Source of the DNA: Rothia santali
GTDB lineage: Bacteria > Actinomycetota > Actinomycetes > Actinomycetales > Micrococcaceae
Direction of reading: 5' to 3'
Length of the DNA stretch: 64,000 nucleotides
Assembly: GCF_024199905.1 (NCBI RefSeq)
Contig: NZ_JANAFB010000018.1
Location: forward strand, 1 to 64,000
Below are positions 7,550 to 17,567 of this stretch, piece by piece. The notes under the pieces were generated by a model. It was not told the origin of the DNA. It searched no databases and saw only the letters and a list, made by a program, of their open reading frames with translations. Position 1 is the stretch's first letter; every line of letters begins with the position of its first letter. Made by a program: the position numbers and the translations under genes.

Positions 7550-10500
7550 GGCTGCGTGACCTGCCTTCCTCGGGCGCAGATGGGACAGATGTCGGGGAGC
7601 CGGCAGGGCAGGCCGTAGCCGCCGGAGCGGCCGGCGTCGTGCCGCGCCTGGAACCGCTCGTGGGCGATGAGCTCGGCGCAGCGCTGGACGAGCTCCACCG
7701 CCCAGCCGTCCTCCTCCCCCAGGGGCGGCTGGCCCTGGGCGGAGTAGTTCTTGACGGAGGTGCCGAGCTGGACCAGGGCGGCGCCGCCGGAGAGCTCGGT
7801 GAGGCGGGCGCCGTCGAGCTCCACCGGCTCCGGCGGGGCGCCGGGTGGGGTGGCGGCGTGGGTCTCCGCGGCCCCGTGCCCGGGCGGCGGGGCGGTCGGG
7901 GTCCCGGCCGCCGCGTCCCCCGGTGCCGCGTCCTCGGGCGCCGGCGCCCCGCCGCCGCGTCCTCCGCCATCGCGGCCCGGCCCCGGCCGCGAGCGCGACC
8001 TGGTAGGCCGCCAGCTGCGGGTGCCGCGCGACCTCCGCCTTGGTCGGCGCGCTCTTACCGGTCTTGAGGTCGATGACCACGTAGCGGCCGAGCGCGTCGA
8101 CCTCCAGCCGGTCCACCCGCCCCGTCAGCGCCGCCGCGCGGGCCCTGGGACCAGCACGCTGAAGGCGCCCTCGACGCCGACCAGCCGCCGCCCCAGCGCC
8201 TGCCGGACGTCGACCGCGCGTACGCCGCGAACTTCCGCAGCATGGTCCGCGCGCGCTCGTAGGTCTGCTCGGTCTCCAGGTCGCCGGGAGGCCCAGCCGG
8301 CCGAAGCGCCGCTCCAGCTCGGCCAGCAGCTCGTGCCCCGCCGCCTCCGGCATGTCCTGGGCGATCTCGTGGATGAGGGTGCCCACGGACCGGGACAGGT
8401 CGGTCGCCGCCTCCCGCCCGAGGCCGCGACGAACCAGTCCAGCGGCGAGCGGCTGATCGTCTCCAGCCGCGAGGGCGGACGGGACCGGCCTCCGCGGACA
8501 GGACCGCGCGCCGTCCGTCAGGGCGCCAGGCCCCACCAGTCGGCGGGGCGGCGCCGGGCACGGGCCGGGGCGCGCGCCGGCGGCGTCGTCCGCCCCTTCC
8601 GCGGCCATCCGGGCCAGGCTGCGCGCTGCCGCCCGCGCGCGCTCGGGCGGGCTGAATCCTGCGCCGCGAGCCGCAGCTCGGCGACCAGCCCGCGCAGGGT
8701 CATGGGCCGGCGCACCTCGGTGAGGCCCGCGCCGTCGAGCTGCTGCGGGGCGAGCACGTCGAGGAACTCGCTGGGCTCCTCTCCGCGTTGGACACGGCGC
8801 TGACCACCAGCTTCTCCCGCGCCCGCGAGACGGCCGTGGCGAAGGTGCGCAGCTCGTCGTACCGGGTCTCGCGCAGGCGTGCGGTGGGTCGCCGCCGCCG
8901 CCCGCTCAGCCCAGCGTCACGACGTCGCTCAGCTCCGTGGTGGCCAGCAGCCCGCCGCGCAGCGTCGTGTTGGGCCAGGTGCCCTGCTGGACCGCCGCCA
9001 CGTGGACCCATCCCCACTCCCGCCCGGCCGCCGACGCCGGGGTGGCCAGCGCCACCGAGGGCCGCGCGGTGGCTGCGGGGCCAGGGTGTCCATGGGCAGG
9101 TCCTGGCTGTCCAGGTACTCGAGGAACTCGCGCCCCGGCGCCGGGCTGCTGCTCGACGTAGCGCTCCGCGGCGCCGAACAGCTCGACCATCGCGTCCAGG
9201 TCCCGGTCCGCCCGCTCCCCGGCCGCGCCGCCGGACGCCGAGAGCCTCCCCACTCCACGGCCAGCCCGCTGGCCTCCCACAGCGCCCAGAGCACCGACTC
9301 GGCCGTGGCGCCGGGCTCCTCCAGCGCGGCGGCCCCCGCGGTCAGGACGCGGCGCACGCGGCGCAGGCTCGGTCCCCGGGCCCGACGCCGCCCGGTGCTC
9401 CGCGCCGGCCCGGCCGGGTCCGGGGCCAGGGCGGCGAGGATCAGCTCGTCGCTGCCGCGCCGGCCGCCGGAGCGCAGCTCGGCGGCGCGCAGGCTCTGCC
9501 GCAGGCGGCGCACCCGGCTCAGGCCTGCTCGCCGAGGCGGGAGGTCAGCAGGGACAGGGCGCGCTCGATGTCCGCGCCGCCGCCCGCCCGGGCTCGCCGC
9601 GCCGCCCGCCCCGGCCGGCGTCGGCCGCGATCCACAGGGCGTCCAGGAACGGCCGCACCGCCGGCTCCTCCCGCAGCGGTGTCTCCGCGACGGGGATGGA
9701 GACTGCGATGCCGTCCGACTCGAGGTGCCGCTTGATGCGGGACAGCGAGGCGCCGTCGCGCACGATGACGGCCATGTCCGCGAGCGGGCGGCCACCGCGC
9801 ACGTGCTCCTGCAGGATGCGCTCGGAGATCAGCCGCAGCTCCTGCTGGCCCGAGGCGACGAGCGCGACCTCCAGGTCCCCCGCGCGCGCCGCGGCCGCCG
9901 GGTCCGGGGCGGGGCGCCGCTCGTGCCGGGCGCGCGACCACCGGGATCCGCTCCGCCACGCGGCCGAACGCCTCGCCCAGGGCCGGCGGGAGGCGGTGCT
10001 GGACCGTCAGCGCCTCCGACTCGACGCGAGGGTAGGCCCCCAGGGCCGCGCCGAGGTCGCTCAGCTGCTCCGGGCGGGCGCCGCGGAAGCCCTGGACCAC
10101 GGTGTCGGTGCAGGCCGTCACGACCAGCTCGGGAGGGTCGGCCGACCCCGCGGGCAGGAGGGCCGCGAGCAGGCGCAGGACGGCCGGCGTCGCCTCCTGG
10201 GCGTCGTCGACGAGGATCAGCCGCAGCCGCTCGTGCTCCTCGGCGACGAAGCCGGGGGTCGCCTCCAGGAAGTCGGCGGCCTCGTGGATCAGGGCCGAGG
10301 GGTCGTAGGCCTGGGGCATCCGCAGGCGGCGCAGCTGCTCGTACTCGACCCGGAAGTCCGCGGCAGCGACCCACTCCGGGCGGCCGGCCCGCTCGCCCAG
10401 CTCGCGGACCTCCCCGGCGCCGAGGTCGAACTCCGCGCAGCGGTCCAGGAACTCGCGGATCTCGCGGCGGAAGCTGCGCGTGCCCAGGGCCTCGGCGAGG

Positions 10501-10907
10501 TCCTGCGGCCAGTCCGGGACGGAGCCCAGCCCCGCGGCGTGGGCCTCGAGCATCTCCCCGATCAGCACGTCCTGCTCCGGGCCCGCGAGCAGCCGCGGCT
10601 CGAAGCGCAGCCCCGGCAGCAGCGAGGCGGAATGGGCGCGGCGCAGGACGTCGAAGGCGTAGGAGTGCCAGGCGCGGGCCGGCGGCGTCGAGATCGTGGC
10701 GCTGAGGGCCGCGGAGAAGCCCTCGCGCAGCCGGTCCGCGGCGAGGCGGGAGGGCGCGAGCATCAGGATCTCCCCGGCCGGGCGCCCCTCGCCCACGTGC
10801 TCCAGGGCGCGGCGGACCAGGCCGGAGGTCTTGCCCGTCCCCGGCGCCCCCAGCACGAGGCGGGCGGTGGCGCGCGGCGGGGCGGGGCGGGTGCTCGGGA
10901 CGGTCAT
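7546..10907 (-). pseudogene. AdnA-like helicase/nuclease, multiply frameshifted
   Basis: The ATG at 10907 begins an AdnA-like SF1 protein: Walker A VLGAPGTGKTSG, a degenerate Walker B LILVDDAQEATP, then VQHRLP. From about 9950 to 7950 the homology jumps frame repeatedly. Pieces include the helicase-core segment around EHVRGGRPLADMAVIVRDG, motif VI FATAVSRAREKL (near 8830) and a RecB/Cas4-type PD-(D/E)XK nuclease (GRVDRLEVD, VIDLKTGK, HPQLAAYQ; about 8000-8120). The final exon-like piece ends PCRLPDICPIC, matching the C-terminal Fe-S staple of such nucleases, with its stop at 7546. Restored length would be about 1,120 aa, normal for AdnA. The shifts are all small and no long segment is lost. 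Sequencing indels are likelier than decay, but a true pseudogene cannot be excluded. Confidence 0.7.
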
Positions 10908-10983
10908 GGGACCATCTCACCACAGCCGACTGACAGAATAGGCACCCGGGTCGGCGAGCGCGACGCCGCCGCACGCGGCGCGG

Positions 10984-10989
10984 TACGGT
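10984..10989 (+). promoter_or_regulatory. -10 box of a leaderless promoter (DnaQ-like gene)
   Basis: TACGGT is followed by 7 nt and then the ATG at 10997. This is the spacing expected when transcription begins at the start codon. No Shine-Dalgarno is present, which supports leaderless translation. Confidence 0.5.
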
Positions 10990-10996
10990 GGATGCC

Positions 10997-11704
10997 ATGA
11001 CGAGTAACCCGGCCGCCGAGTCGCGGCCCTGGACCGAGCTCCCCCGCGCGACCTTCGACCTGGAGACCACGGGCCCCAACCCGCTGACGGCGCGCATCGT
11101 GACCGCCTCGCTGATCCTGGTCGCGCCCGACGGCGAGGTGCTGCGGCACGGCGAGTGGCTGGCCGACCCGGGCGTCCCCATCCCCGAGGAGGCCACGGCC
11201 GTGCACGGGGTGAGCACCGAGCGGGCCCAGGCCGAGGGCGCCCCGGTCAAGCAGGTGGCCTACGAGCTGGCCTCGGCGCTGGGCGGCCTCTTCGCCGACG
11301 GCGTGCCCGTCTTCGCCTTCAACGCCTCCTACGACTTCACGGTGCTGGACCGCGAGCTCAAGCGCCACGAGATGCCCCCGCTGACCCCGTACCCGGTCCT
11401 GGACCCGCTCGTGCTGAACAAGCAGGTGGACAAGTACCACCGCGGCAAGCGGACGCTGGGCGTGCTGAGCGAGGAGTACGGCGTCGAGCTGGAGAACGCG
11501 CACACCTCCGCGGCCGACTGCCTGGCCACCGAGCGCCTGGCCACCGCGATGACGGCCAAGTTCCCGCAGCTGGCCATGGACTCGGGCGGGCTGCACCGGC
11601 GCCAGGTCGAGTGGGCCAAGGAGCAGGCGGCGGACCTGCAGCGGTACTTCGACAAGATCGGGAAGCAGGCCACCATCAACGGCGAGTGGCCGGTCCGGTC
11701 CTGA
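10997..11704 (+). CDS. DnaQ-family 3'-5' exonuclease
   Basis: The 235-aa DEDD exonuclease has ExoI TFDLETTGPNP (Asp/Glu metal ligands), ExoII VFAFNASYDFTVLDREL, and ExoIII ENAHTSAADCLATERL with the His of the DEDDh type. It resembles the free-standing epsilon-like exonucleases of actinobacteria and lacks the extra domains of PolC or DinG. It probably trims 3' ends in repair rather than serving as the sole replicative proofreader. A GTG nine bases upstream (10988) is in frame, but ATG 10997 fits the -10 box spacing. It diverges from the AdnAB-like pair, so a common role in DNA end processing is plausible. The terminal codon region is duplicated (11696-11725) and a 21-bp terminator stem follows. 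Confidence 0.85.
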   Translation: MTSNPAAESRPWTELPRATFDLETTGPNPLTARIVTASLILVAPDGEVLRHGEWLADPGVPIPEEATAVHGVSTERAQAEGAPVKQVAYELASALGGLFADGVPVFAFNASYDFTVLDRELKRHEMPPLTPYPVLDPLVLNKQVDKYHRGKRTLGVLSEEYGVELENAHTSAADCLATERLATAMTAKFPQLAMDSGGLHRRQVEWAKEQAADLQRYFDKIGKQATINGEWPVRS

Positions 11705-11725
11705 GCGGCCCGGTCCTGAGCCGCC
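11696..11725. repeat. 15-bp tandem duplication containing the stop codon
   Basis: CGGTCCTGAGCGGCC (11696-11710) is repeated with one change at 11711-11725. Each copy contains the TGA in the same phase, so the exonuclease has a second in-frame stop 15 bp after the first. Confidence 0.85.
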
Positions 11726-11728
11726 CCG

Positions 11729-11776
11729 GACGAGACCGGCCCCCTGACCCGCGGAGGTCAGGGGGCCGGTCTCGTC
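11729..11776. terminator. Bidirectional hairpin terminator (exonuclease/hemL)
   Basis: A perfect 21-bp stem (11729-11749 with 11756-11776) has a 6-nt loop. It lies between two convergent genes. There is no T-tract, as is common in very GC-rich actinobacteria. Confidence 0.85.
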
Positions 11777-11783
11777 CCGGTCG

Positions 11784-13121
11784 CTACTCCCCCGGGGTCG
11801 CCTCCGCGGCCGCCTGGGCCGCCGCGGGCAGGGCCGAGACGATGCGGTCCATCGCGGCGTCGTCGTGCGCCGCGGAGAGGAACCACGCCTCGTAGGGCGA
11901 GGGCGCGAGGTAGACGCCCGAGGAGAGCATCGAGTGGAAGAACGGCCGGTAGCGGAAGGACTCCGAGGCCTTGATGTCGGCGTAGCCGCGCACCCCGGTC
12001 CGCCCGGTCCCGAAGGCGAGCGAGAAGATGTTGCCCGCGGTCTGGATCGAGTGGTCCACGCCCTCGGCGTCCAGGGCCGAGGTCAGCTCGCGCTGCAGCT
12101 GCAGCGAGCGGGCGTCGATCGTCTCGTAGACCTCGGGTCCCGCGTGGCGCAGCGTCGTCAGGCCCGCGGCCACCGAGAGCGGGTTCCCGGACAGCGTGCC
12201 GGCCTGGTAGACCGGGCCGGTGGGCGCGAGGTGCTCCATGACCTCGCGGCGCCCGCCGAGCGCGGCGATGGGCATGCCGCCGCCGATGACCTTGCCGAAG
12301 GTGAAGATGTCCGGCGCCCAGCCGCCCTGCTCGGGAGAGGTCAGGCCCCAGTACCCGGCCGAGGAGGAGCGGAATCCGGTCAGGACCTCGTCCACGATCA
12401 GCAGGGCGCCGTGCGCGGCGGTGATCTCGCGCAGGCCGCGGTTGAAGTCGGCGTCGGGGGTCACCACGCCCATGTTGCAGGGCGCGGACTCGGTGATCAC
12501 GGCGGCGATCCGGCCCTCGTTCAGGGCGAAGGCCTCGCGGACGGCGGCGAGGTCGTTGTAGGGCAGCACGATCGTCTGGGCCGCCGTGGCCTCGGTGACG
12601 CCGGCCGAGCCGGGCAGGGCCAGGGTCGCGACGCCGGAGCCCGCCTCGGAGAGCAGGGAGTCGACGTGCCCGTGGTAGCAGCCGGCGAACTTGATGATGA
12701 GGTCCCGGCCGGTGAAGCCGCGGGCCAGGCGGATCGAGGTCATGGTCGCCTCGGTGCCGGTCGAGACCAGGCGCAGCTGGTCGATGACCGGGCCGTCCGT
12801 GGCGACCGCGTTGAGCCGGTCCACCACGAGCTCGGCGAGCTCGGTCTCCCCCGGCGTCGAGGCGCCGAAGGAGAGCCCGCGCTCGACGGCGGCGTGCACG
12901 GCCTCGATGACCGGCTCGTAGCGGTGCCCCAGCAGCGCCGGGCCCCACGAGCAGACGAGGTCCACGTACTCGAAGCCGTCGGCGTCGGTCACGTAGGGCC
13001 CGTCCGCCTCGACCAGGAAGGGCGGGGTCCCGCCCACCGAGTTGAACGCCCGGACGGGCGAGTTGACGCCGCCGGGGATCACCCGGCGGGAACGGTCGAA
13101 GAGGTCCTGGGAAACGGTCAC
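11784..13121 (-). CDS. hemL: Glutamate-1-semialdehyde 2,1-aminomutase
   Basis: This PLP enzyme converts glutamate-1-semialdehyde into 5-aminolevulinate, the second step of the C5 route begun by HemA. The protein is 445 aa, the usual length. Visible marks are [11 protein letters not shown] near the N-terminus, [11 protein letters not shown] (147-155), [11 protein letters not shown] (241-251) and the PLP lysine Lys277 in [11 protein letters not shown]. It is the last gene of the minus-strand heme cluster, separated from hemB by about 100 bp of GT-rich DNA, the widest gap apart from hemG-hemQ. It may therefore have its own promoter. It ends next to the strong terminator at 11729-11776. Identification is secure. 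Confidence 0.97.
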   Translation of the reverse strand: MTVSQDLFDRSRRVIPGGVNSPVRAFNSVGGTPPFLVEADGPYVTDADGFEYVDLVCSWGPALLGHRYEPVIEAVHAAVERGLSFGASTPGETELAELVVDRLNAVATDGPVIDQLRLVSTGTEATMTSIRLARGFTGRDLIIKFAGCYHGHVDSLLSEAGSGVATLALPGSAGVTEATAAQTIVLPYNDLAAVREAFALNEGRIAAVITESAPCNMGVVTPDADFNRGLREITAAHGALLIVDEVLTGFRSSSAGYWGLTSPEQGGWAPDIFTFGKVIGGGMPIAALGGRREVMEHLAPTGPVYQAGTLSGNPLSVAAGLTTLRHAGPEVYETIDARSLQLQRELTSALDAEGVDHSIQTAGNIFSLAFGTGRTGVRGYADIKASESFRYRPFFHSMLSSGVYLAPSPYEAWFLSAAHDDAAMDRIVSALPAAAQAAAEATPGE

Positions 13122-13224
13122 GGTGTGCTCCTCATGGTCTGTGTGGTCCGGTGTGTGCGGGGCCGCCGGGTCGGTGTCCGGCGGCCCGGTGGGTGCGGCG
13201 GGGCCGGCGTCGTCCTCCTGGGAG

Positions 13225-14265
13225 TCAACGCCGCCCGTCGCGCAGCCATTCCGCGACCTCGGTCGCGTAGTAGGTCAGGATCATGTCCGCGCCGGCGCGG
13301 CGGATCGAGGTGAGCGACTCCAGGACGATCCGCTCCCGGTCCACCCACCCGTTGGCGGCGGCGGCCTCGATCATCGCGTACTCGCCCGAGACGTGGTACG
13401 CGGCGACCGGGACGGGCGACTCCTCGGCGACCTCGCGCAGGATGTCGAGGTAGGCCAGGGCCGGCTTGACCATGACCATGTCCGCTCCCTCCTCGACGTC
13501 GAGCCGGGCCTCCAGCAGCGACTCGCGGCGGTTGGCCGGGTCCTGCTGGTAGGTCTTGCGGTCCCCGGTCAGCGAGGAGCCGACGGCGTCGCGGAAGGGC
13601 CCGAAGAAGGCCGAGGCGTACTTGGCGGAGTAGGCCATCACGGAGACGTCCGCGAACCCGGCGGCGTCCAGCGCCTCGCGGATGCCCGCGATCTGTCCGT
13701 CCATCATACCGGAGGGGCTCACCACGTGCGCCCCGGCCTCCGCCTGGGAGACCGCCATCCGGCGGTAGAGGGCGACGCTGGCGTCGTTGTCCACGACCGT
13801 GCGGCCCTTCGGATCGGTGGTCAGCGGGCCGCAGTGGCCGTGGTCGGTGAACTCGTCGAGGCACGTGTCCGCCATGATCACCAGGCGGTCGCCGAACTCC
13901 TCGCGGATCGCCCGGATGGCCCGGTTCAGGATGCCCTCCGGGTGCCAGGCCGCCGAGCCGTCCGCGTCCTTGTCCTCCTCGCGCGGGACGCCGAAGAGGT
14001 CGACGCAGCGCACCCCGGCGGCCTCGGCGCGGCGCACCGCCTCCAGAACGCTGGCCAGGGTGTGCTGGTACTGGCCGGGCATCGAGGAGATCTCGGCCGG
14101 CTCCTCGATGCCGTCGCGGACGAACAGGACCTGGATGAGGTCCTCGGGGTGCAGCCGGTACTCGGCGACGAGGTCGCGCATCGCGGGGCTCGTGCGCAGG
14201 CGGCGGGGGCGGCGGATCAGCTCGGCGGCCTCGCGCGGGCCGGTCTCGCGGTTCGGGTGGGTCAT
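13225..14265 (-). CDS. hemB: Delta-aminolevulinic acid dehydratase (porphobilinogen synthase)
   Basis: It condenses two 5-aminolevulinates into porphobilinogen. The 346-aa protein has both Schiff-base lysines in context ([16 protein letters not shown] and [11 protein letters not shown]). The metal loop reads [14 protein letters not shown]: two of the three cysteines of the classical zinc site are kept, and the middle one is Asp, giving a mixed site. The ATG at 14265 overlaps the hemD stop (ATGA), and AAGGGA lies 5 nt upstream. The gene is part of the operon-like chain hemC-hemD-hemB. Whether the enzyme uses Zn or Mg cannot be told from sequence alone. Confidence 0.97.
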   Translation of the reverse strand: MTHPNRETGPREAAELIRRPRRLRTSPAMRDLVAEYRLHPEDLIQVLFVRDGIEEPAEISSMPGQYQHTLASVLEAVRRAEAAGVRCVDLFGVPREEDKDADGSAAWHPEGILNRAIRAIREEFGDRLVIMADTCLDEFTDHGHCGPLTTDPKGRTVVDNDASVALYRRMAVSQAEAGAHVVSPSGMMDGQIAGIREALDAAGFADVSVMAYSAKYASAFFGPFRDAVGSSLTGDRKTYQQDPANRRESLLEARLDVEEGADMVMVKPALAYLDILREVAEESPVPVAAYHVSGEYAMIEAAAANGWVDRERIVLESLTSIRRAGADMILTYYATEVAEWLRDGRR

Positions 14266-15301
14266 GACGATCCCTTCTGCTGTCGGATGTGCGTGGTGTC
14301 TGAGGGGCGCGGGGGCCCGGCGGCCGGGGCCGCGGCCAGGGCCTCGCGGACGGCGGCCAGAAGGTCGCGGGGTGCGGGGCTGGCGGCGGTGACGGAGGGC
14401 AGGCCCAGCGCGGCGGCGCGCGCGGCCGTGGTCTCGCCGATGCAGACCACCGGGGCGCCCACAGGGCCGCAGCCCAGGAGCGCCTCGATCAGGCGCGGGG
14501 GTCGCCACGACGACGTCGGGCCCCCGCCTGGCCAGGTGCGCCGCGGTGGCGGCGGGGTCCAGGACGGGCACCGGCCCGCCGGGACCGGGGGCGCGGTGGG
14601 CGGGCGCGAGCGGCCGCTCGGCGGGAAGGCGACCATCTCGTAGACGACGACCTCCTCGACCCGCAGCCCCGCTCGCGCAGGCCGCGCGCCAGCTCGGGCC
14701 GGTGCGGCTCGCCGTGGACGCAGAGGACCGTCCGCCGCGCGCCGGACGCGGGCGAGTCCCCGGGGCGACGGCGTCCGGAGCGTCCCCGGACCGACGGCGT
14801 CGGAGCGTCCCCGGGCCGACGGCGGCGGGCGCGCGGACGACGTCGGCGGGCGCGCCACCGGCTGCGGGCCCGCGCGGCGCGTCCCACTCGGCCAGTAGCC
14901 CTGCCGCGTCTCCCGGCGCGGGGCGGGCGCCGGCTCGAGTCCGGCCTCCCGGCGGCGCGGGCCGTCGCCCGTCCCACGCAGCGCACCTGCGCCCCGCGAG
15001 CGGCCCGGCGAGCTCCCCGCCGAGGATCGCGGCCAGGCCCAGGACGCCGTTGGCGCTGGTGAAGGTCACGGCGTCGAAGCGGCCGGCCCGGACCACCTCG
15101 GCGGCCGCGGCAGCCGCGGCCTCCCCGGGAGGCTCGCCTCGCGCAGGGGTGCCAGGACGACGTCGTGCCCCGCCTCCGCAGCAGGGCCGTCAGCTCGCCG
15201 GCGGGCCCGGGCAGGCGGGTCACCAGGACCTCGGCGGGCCGCGCGGGCGACCCCGCGGTGCGGTCCCGCGGCGCCCGCCCGCCGTCCCGGCCGCCGGGCA
15301 T
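14262..15301 (-). pseudogene. hemD: Uroporphyrinogen-III synthase, frameshifted as read
   Basis: Position alone (between hemC and hemB) predicts HemD. The pieces agree: an N-terminal VLVTRLPGPAGEL after the ATG at 15301; the core DAVTFTSANGVLGLAAILG; a middle TVLCVHGEPHRPELARGL; VEEVVVYE; and the C-terminal VVCIGETTAARAAALGLPSV with its stop at 14262. These lie in different frames with changes near 15155, 14960 and 14700. The ATG overlaps the hemC stop by one base (TGATG), and the stop overlaps the hemB ATG (ATGA). Such tight coupling suggests a functional gene whose GC-rich, repeat-containing centre was mis-sequenced. HemD closes and inverts ring D of hydroxymethylbilane. A free-standing heme auxotrophy is unlikely. 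Confidence 0.8.
14767..14820. repeat. 25-26-bp tandem repeat inside hemD
   Basis: Two near-identical units beginning GACGGCGTC(C)GGAGCGTCC lie in tandem, with the start of a third, inside the part of hemD where the reading frame breaks. The unequal unit lengths (26 and 25) coincide with one of the frame changes. Confidence 0.65.
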
Positions 15302-16275
15302 CAGGAGGTCCGGTCGGTGTAGCGGTCGGCCCCGCGGCCCAGGAGGGTCTCCGCGACGCGCGTGCCGAGGGCCCGGGCCTCCTCCGAGGTGGCGACCGGG
15401 GCGAGGGCCCGCTCCCGCAGGACCTCGCCGCCGCGCGGGTCGGCCACGACGGCGTCGAGCGCGAGCTCCTTCCCCTCCAGCCGGGCGAACGCGCCGATGG
15501 GCGCGGCGCACCCGGCCTCGAGCCGGAGCAGCAGCGCCCGCTCCGCCTGGACCGCGAGCGCCGTCTCGGCGTGCTCGAGCGAGCGGATCGCGGCGAGCAC
15601 CTCCTCGGGCGTGGAGCGGGTCCGGTACTCGATCGCGAGGCAGCCCTGCCCGGCGGCCGGCAGCACCCGGTGCGGGTCGAGGAAGTCGGTGCCGACCTCG
15701 CTCAGACCCAGCCGGGCCAGGCCCGCGGCCGCGAGCACGACGGCGTCGAGGTCACCGTGGGTGCCCCGGCCCACGCCGGTGTCGTCGGCCGCGAAGCGCT
15801 CCAGCCCGGCCACGCGGGACAGCCGGGTGCCCACGTTGCCGCGGATGTCCACGACCTGGCAGTCGGGCCGGAGGATCCGCAGCTGGGCCGCCCGCCGCGG
15901 GGAGCCGGTGCCGATCCGGGCGCCCGCCGGCAGCCCGTCCAGGTCCAGGCCGTCCCGGGCCACCAGGACGTCGCGCGGGTCCTCCCGCACGGGGTAGATC
16001 AGCGAGAGCTCGCCATCGAAGAGGTCCTTGGTCGGCAGGTCCTTCAGCGAGTGCACCGCGACGTCCACGGACCCGCCCAGCAGCTCCTGGCGCAGCGCGG
16101 CCGCGAAGACCCCGGTGCCGCCGAGCTGCGCGAGCGAGCCGGAGGTCACGTCGCCGGTGGTGGTGACGATCTTCAGCTCGGCGGGCGCACCGGCGGCGTC
16201 GAGGCGCTCGGCGATGTGCCGGGACTGCGTGGTGGCCAGGGCCGAGCCGCGCGTCCCCACCCGGATGGGCGTCAT
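15301..16275 (-). CDS. hemC: Porphobilinogen deaminase (hydroxymethylbilane synthase)
   Basis: It polymerises four porphobilinogens into hydroxymethylbilane. The 324-aa product begins IRVGTRGSALATTQS and contains HSLKDLPT, the catalytic-Asp region VREDPRDVLVARDG, GTGSPRRAAQL, DIRGNVGTRL, LPAAGQGCLAIEYR and the dipyrromethane-cofactor cysteine in EAGCAAPIGAFA. Its ATG (16275) overlaps the hemH stop (ATGA) and its stop overlaps hemD. It is clearly part of the translationally coupled heme operon. Length and motifs are those of a normal HemC. Confidence 0.97.
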   Translation of the reverse strand: MTPIRVGTRGSALATTQSRHIAERLDAAGAPAELKIVTTTGDVTSGSLAQLGGTGVFAAALRQELLGGSVDVAVHSLKDLPTKDLFDGELSLIYPVREDPRDVLVARDGLDLDGLPAGARIGTGSPRRAAQLRILRPDCQVVDIRGNVGTRLSRVAGLERFAADDTGVGRGTHGDLDAVVLAAAGLARLGLSEVGTDFLDPHRVLPAAGQGCLAIEYRTRSTPEEVLAAIRSLEHAETALAVQAERALLLRLEAGCAAPIGAFARLEGKELALDAVVADPRGGEVLRERALAPVATSEEARALGTRVAETLLGRGADRYTDRTS

Positions 16276-17567
16276 CGGGCTCCTTCGTAGTTCGCGATCA
16301 CCGGCGTGGCCGCGCGCGCCGCGGACAGGCAGCAGTCGGGGTTGCAGCGGTCGAACCAGCCGCGGCCGCCGCACGCGCCGATCCGCCGCCGCTCGAGCTC
16401 GGCCGGGTCCTGCGAGGGGGCCGTGGAGGCGACCCGCTCCGCGATGAGGTCCCGGAGCGAGCGCACGTAGGCCGGGTGGGTGCCCGGCGTCGGGGTCCGC
16501 ACGGCCTGCAGGCCGAGCTCCTCGCAGGTCTCCATGGCCTCGGTATCGAGGTCCCACTTGACCTCCATGTGGTCCGAGACGAAGCCGAGCGGGACCATGG
16601 CGACGCCGTCCACGGCGCCCTTGAGGGCCTCGAGCGCGTCGTTGACGTCCGGCTCGAGCCACGGCGTGCTCGGCGCGCCGGAGCGGGACTGGTAGACCAG
16701 CTCCCAGTCGCAGCCGGCCAGCAGCTCGGGCTCGGCGGCCTCGACGTCGCGCAGGATCGCTCGCGCGGCCTCGAGGTGCTTCTCGACGTAGGCCGAGCCG
16801 CCCTCGTAGTCGACCCCGCGCGGGCCGGCCTCGTTCGCCGCGGTGGTCGGCACCGAGTGGGTGCAGAACATGATGCGGATGCGGCCGTTGCCCGCGGCGC
16901 GCGACGGCGCGGTGTCGAGCTTGGCCCGCAGCTCCCGCAGTCCCTCGAGAAGGCCCTCGGTGAAGGCGCCGATGAAGCCGGGGGCGTCGTAGTGCTGACG
17001 GACCTTGTCGACCTGCAGCTCGTCCTCCAGCCCGAGCTCGGCGAGCGCGACGCCGTAGTCCTCCCGGTACTGCCGGCAGCTGGAGTAGCCGGGGTAGGCG
17101 CTGGTGGGCAGCACGAGCAGCTTGCGGTAGCCGCGCTCGTGGGCGTCCCTGACGACGTCGGCCACGTACGGGTCCCAGTTGCGGTTGGCCCACAGCACGG
17201 GGATCTCCGGGCCGCTGCGCGCGAGCTCCTCGCGCAGGGCCGCCAGCAGCGCGCGGTTCTGCTCGTTGATGGGGCTCACCCCGCCGTTGGCGCGGTAGTG
17301 GGTGGCCACCTCCTCGAGGCGCTCGTCCGGGATGCCGCGGCCGCGGGTCACGTTGCGCAGGAAGGGGATGACGTCCTCCTGGCCCTCGGGGCCGCCGAAG
17401 GAGGAGAGGATCACGGCGTCGTAGGGCTCGGGAGCCTGGGCGCGGGGCCGGGTCAGAGTCTCCTCGGAGGTGAACTCGGCGGCGTCCTCGACGCTGGCCG
17501 GGCCGTTGCTGGCAGTGTTCTCCGGGTCCGTGACGTCGGGGATGGGAGAGGTGCGCAGGGGGCTCAT
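16272..17567 (-). CDS. cpfC: Coproporphyrin III ferrochelatase
   Basis: In the Gram-positive pathway this enzyme (also called HemH) puts Fe2+ into coproporphyrin III. The 431-aa protein has a non-conserved acidic/Pro N-terminal extension (about 1-45). Then come LSSFGGPEGQEDVIPFLRN, HYRANGGVSPIN, TSAYPGYSSCRQY, the catalytic-His region MFCTHSVPTT and the PLGFVSDHMEVKWDLD signature (about 345-360). The C-terminus is Cys-rich (CGGRGWFDRCNPDCC), matching the [2Fe-2S]-bearing actinobacterial form. The start and stop both overlap neighbours by ATGA. HemQ directly upstream supports coproporphyrin rather than protoporphyrin as substrate. Confidence 0.95.
   Translation of the reverse strand: MSPLRTSPIPDVTDPENTASNGPASVEDAAEFTSEETLTRPRAQAPEPYDAVILSSFGGPEGQEDVIPFLRNVTRGRGIPDERLEEVATHYRANGGVSPINEQNRALLAALREELARSGPEIPVLWANRNWDPYVADVVRDAHERGYRKLLVLPTSAYPGYSSCRQYREDYGVALAELGLEDELQVDKVRQHYDAPGFIGAFTEGLLEGLRELRAKLDTAPSRAAGNGRIRIMFCTHSVPTTAANEAGPRGVDYEGGSAYVEKHLEAARAILRDVEAAEPELLAGCDWELVYQSRSGAPSTPWLEPDVNDALEALKGAVDGVAMVPLGFVSDHMEVKWDLDTEAMETCEELGLQAVRTPTPGTHPAYVRSLRDLIAERVASTAPSQDPAELERRRIGACGGRGWFDRCNPDCCLSAARAATPVIANYEGAR

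Noticed and set aside
4688-7618. A 976-codon open frame on the plus strand
   Set aside because: It lies antisense to the helicase, which has all conserved motifs. The translation is low-complexity Gly/Arg/Val/Leu, typical of shadow frames in GC-rich DNA.
8000-8130. A free-standing Cas4/RecB-type nuclease gene
   Set aside because: The nuclease motifs are the C-terminal domain of the frameshifted AdnA-like gene, in the expected order and ending at its stop (7546).
13225-15096. An apparent HemD-HemB fusion of 623 codons
   Set aside because: A natural hemD stop overlaps the hemB ATG in the neighbouring frame and hemB has its own ribosome-binding site. The fusion arises from frame breaks in hemD.
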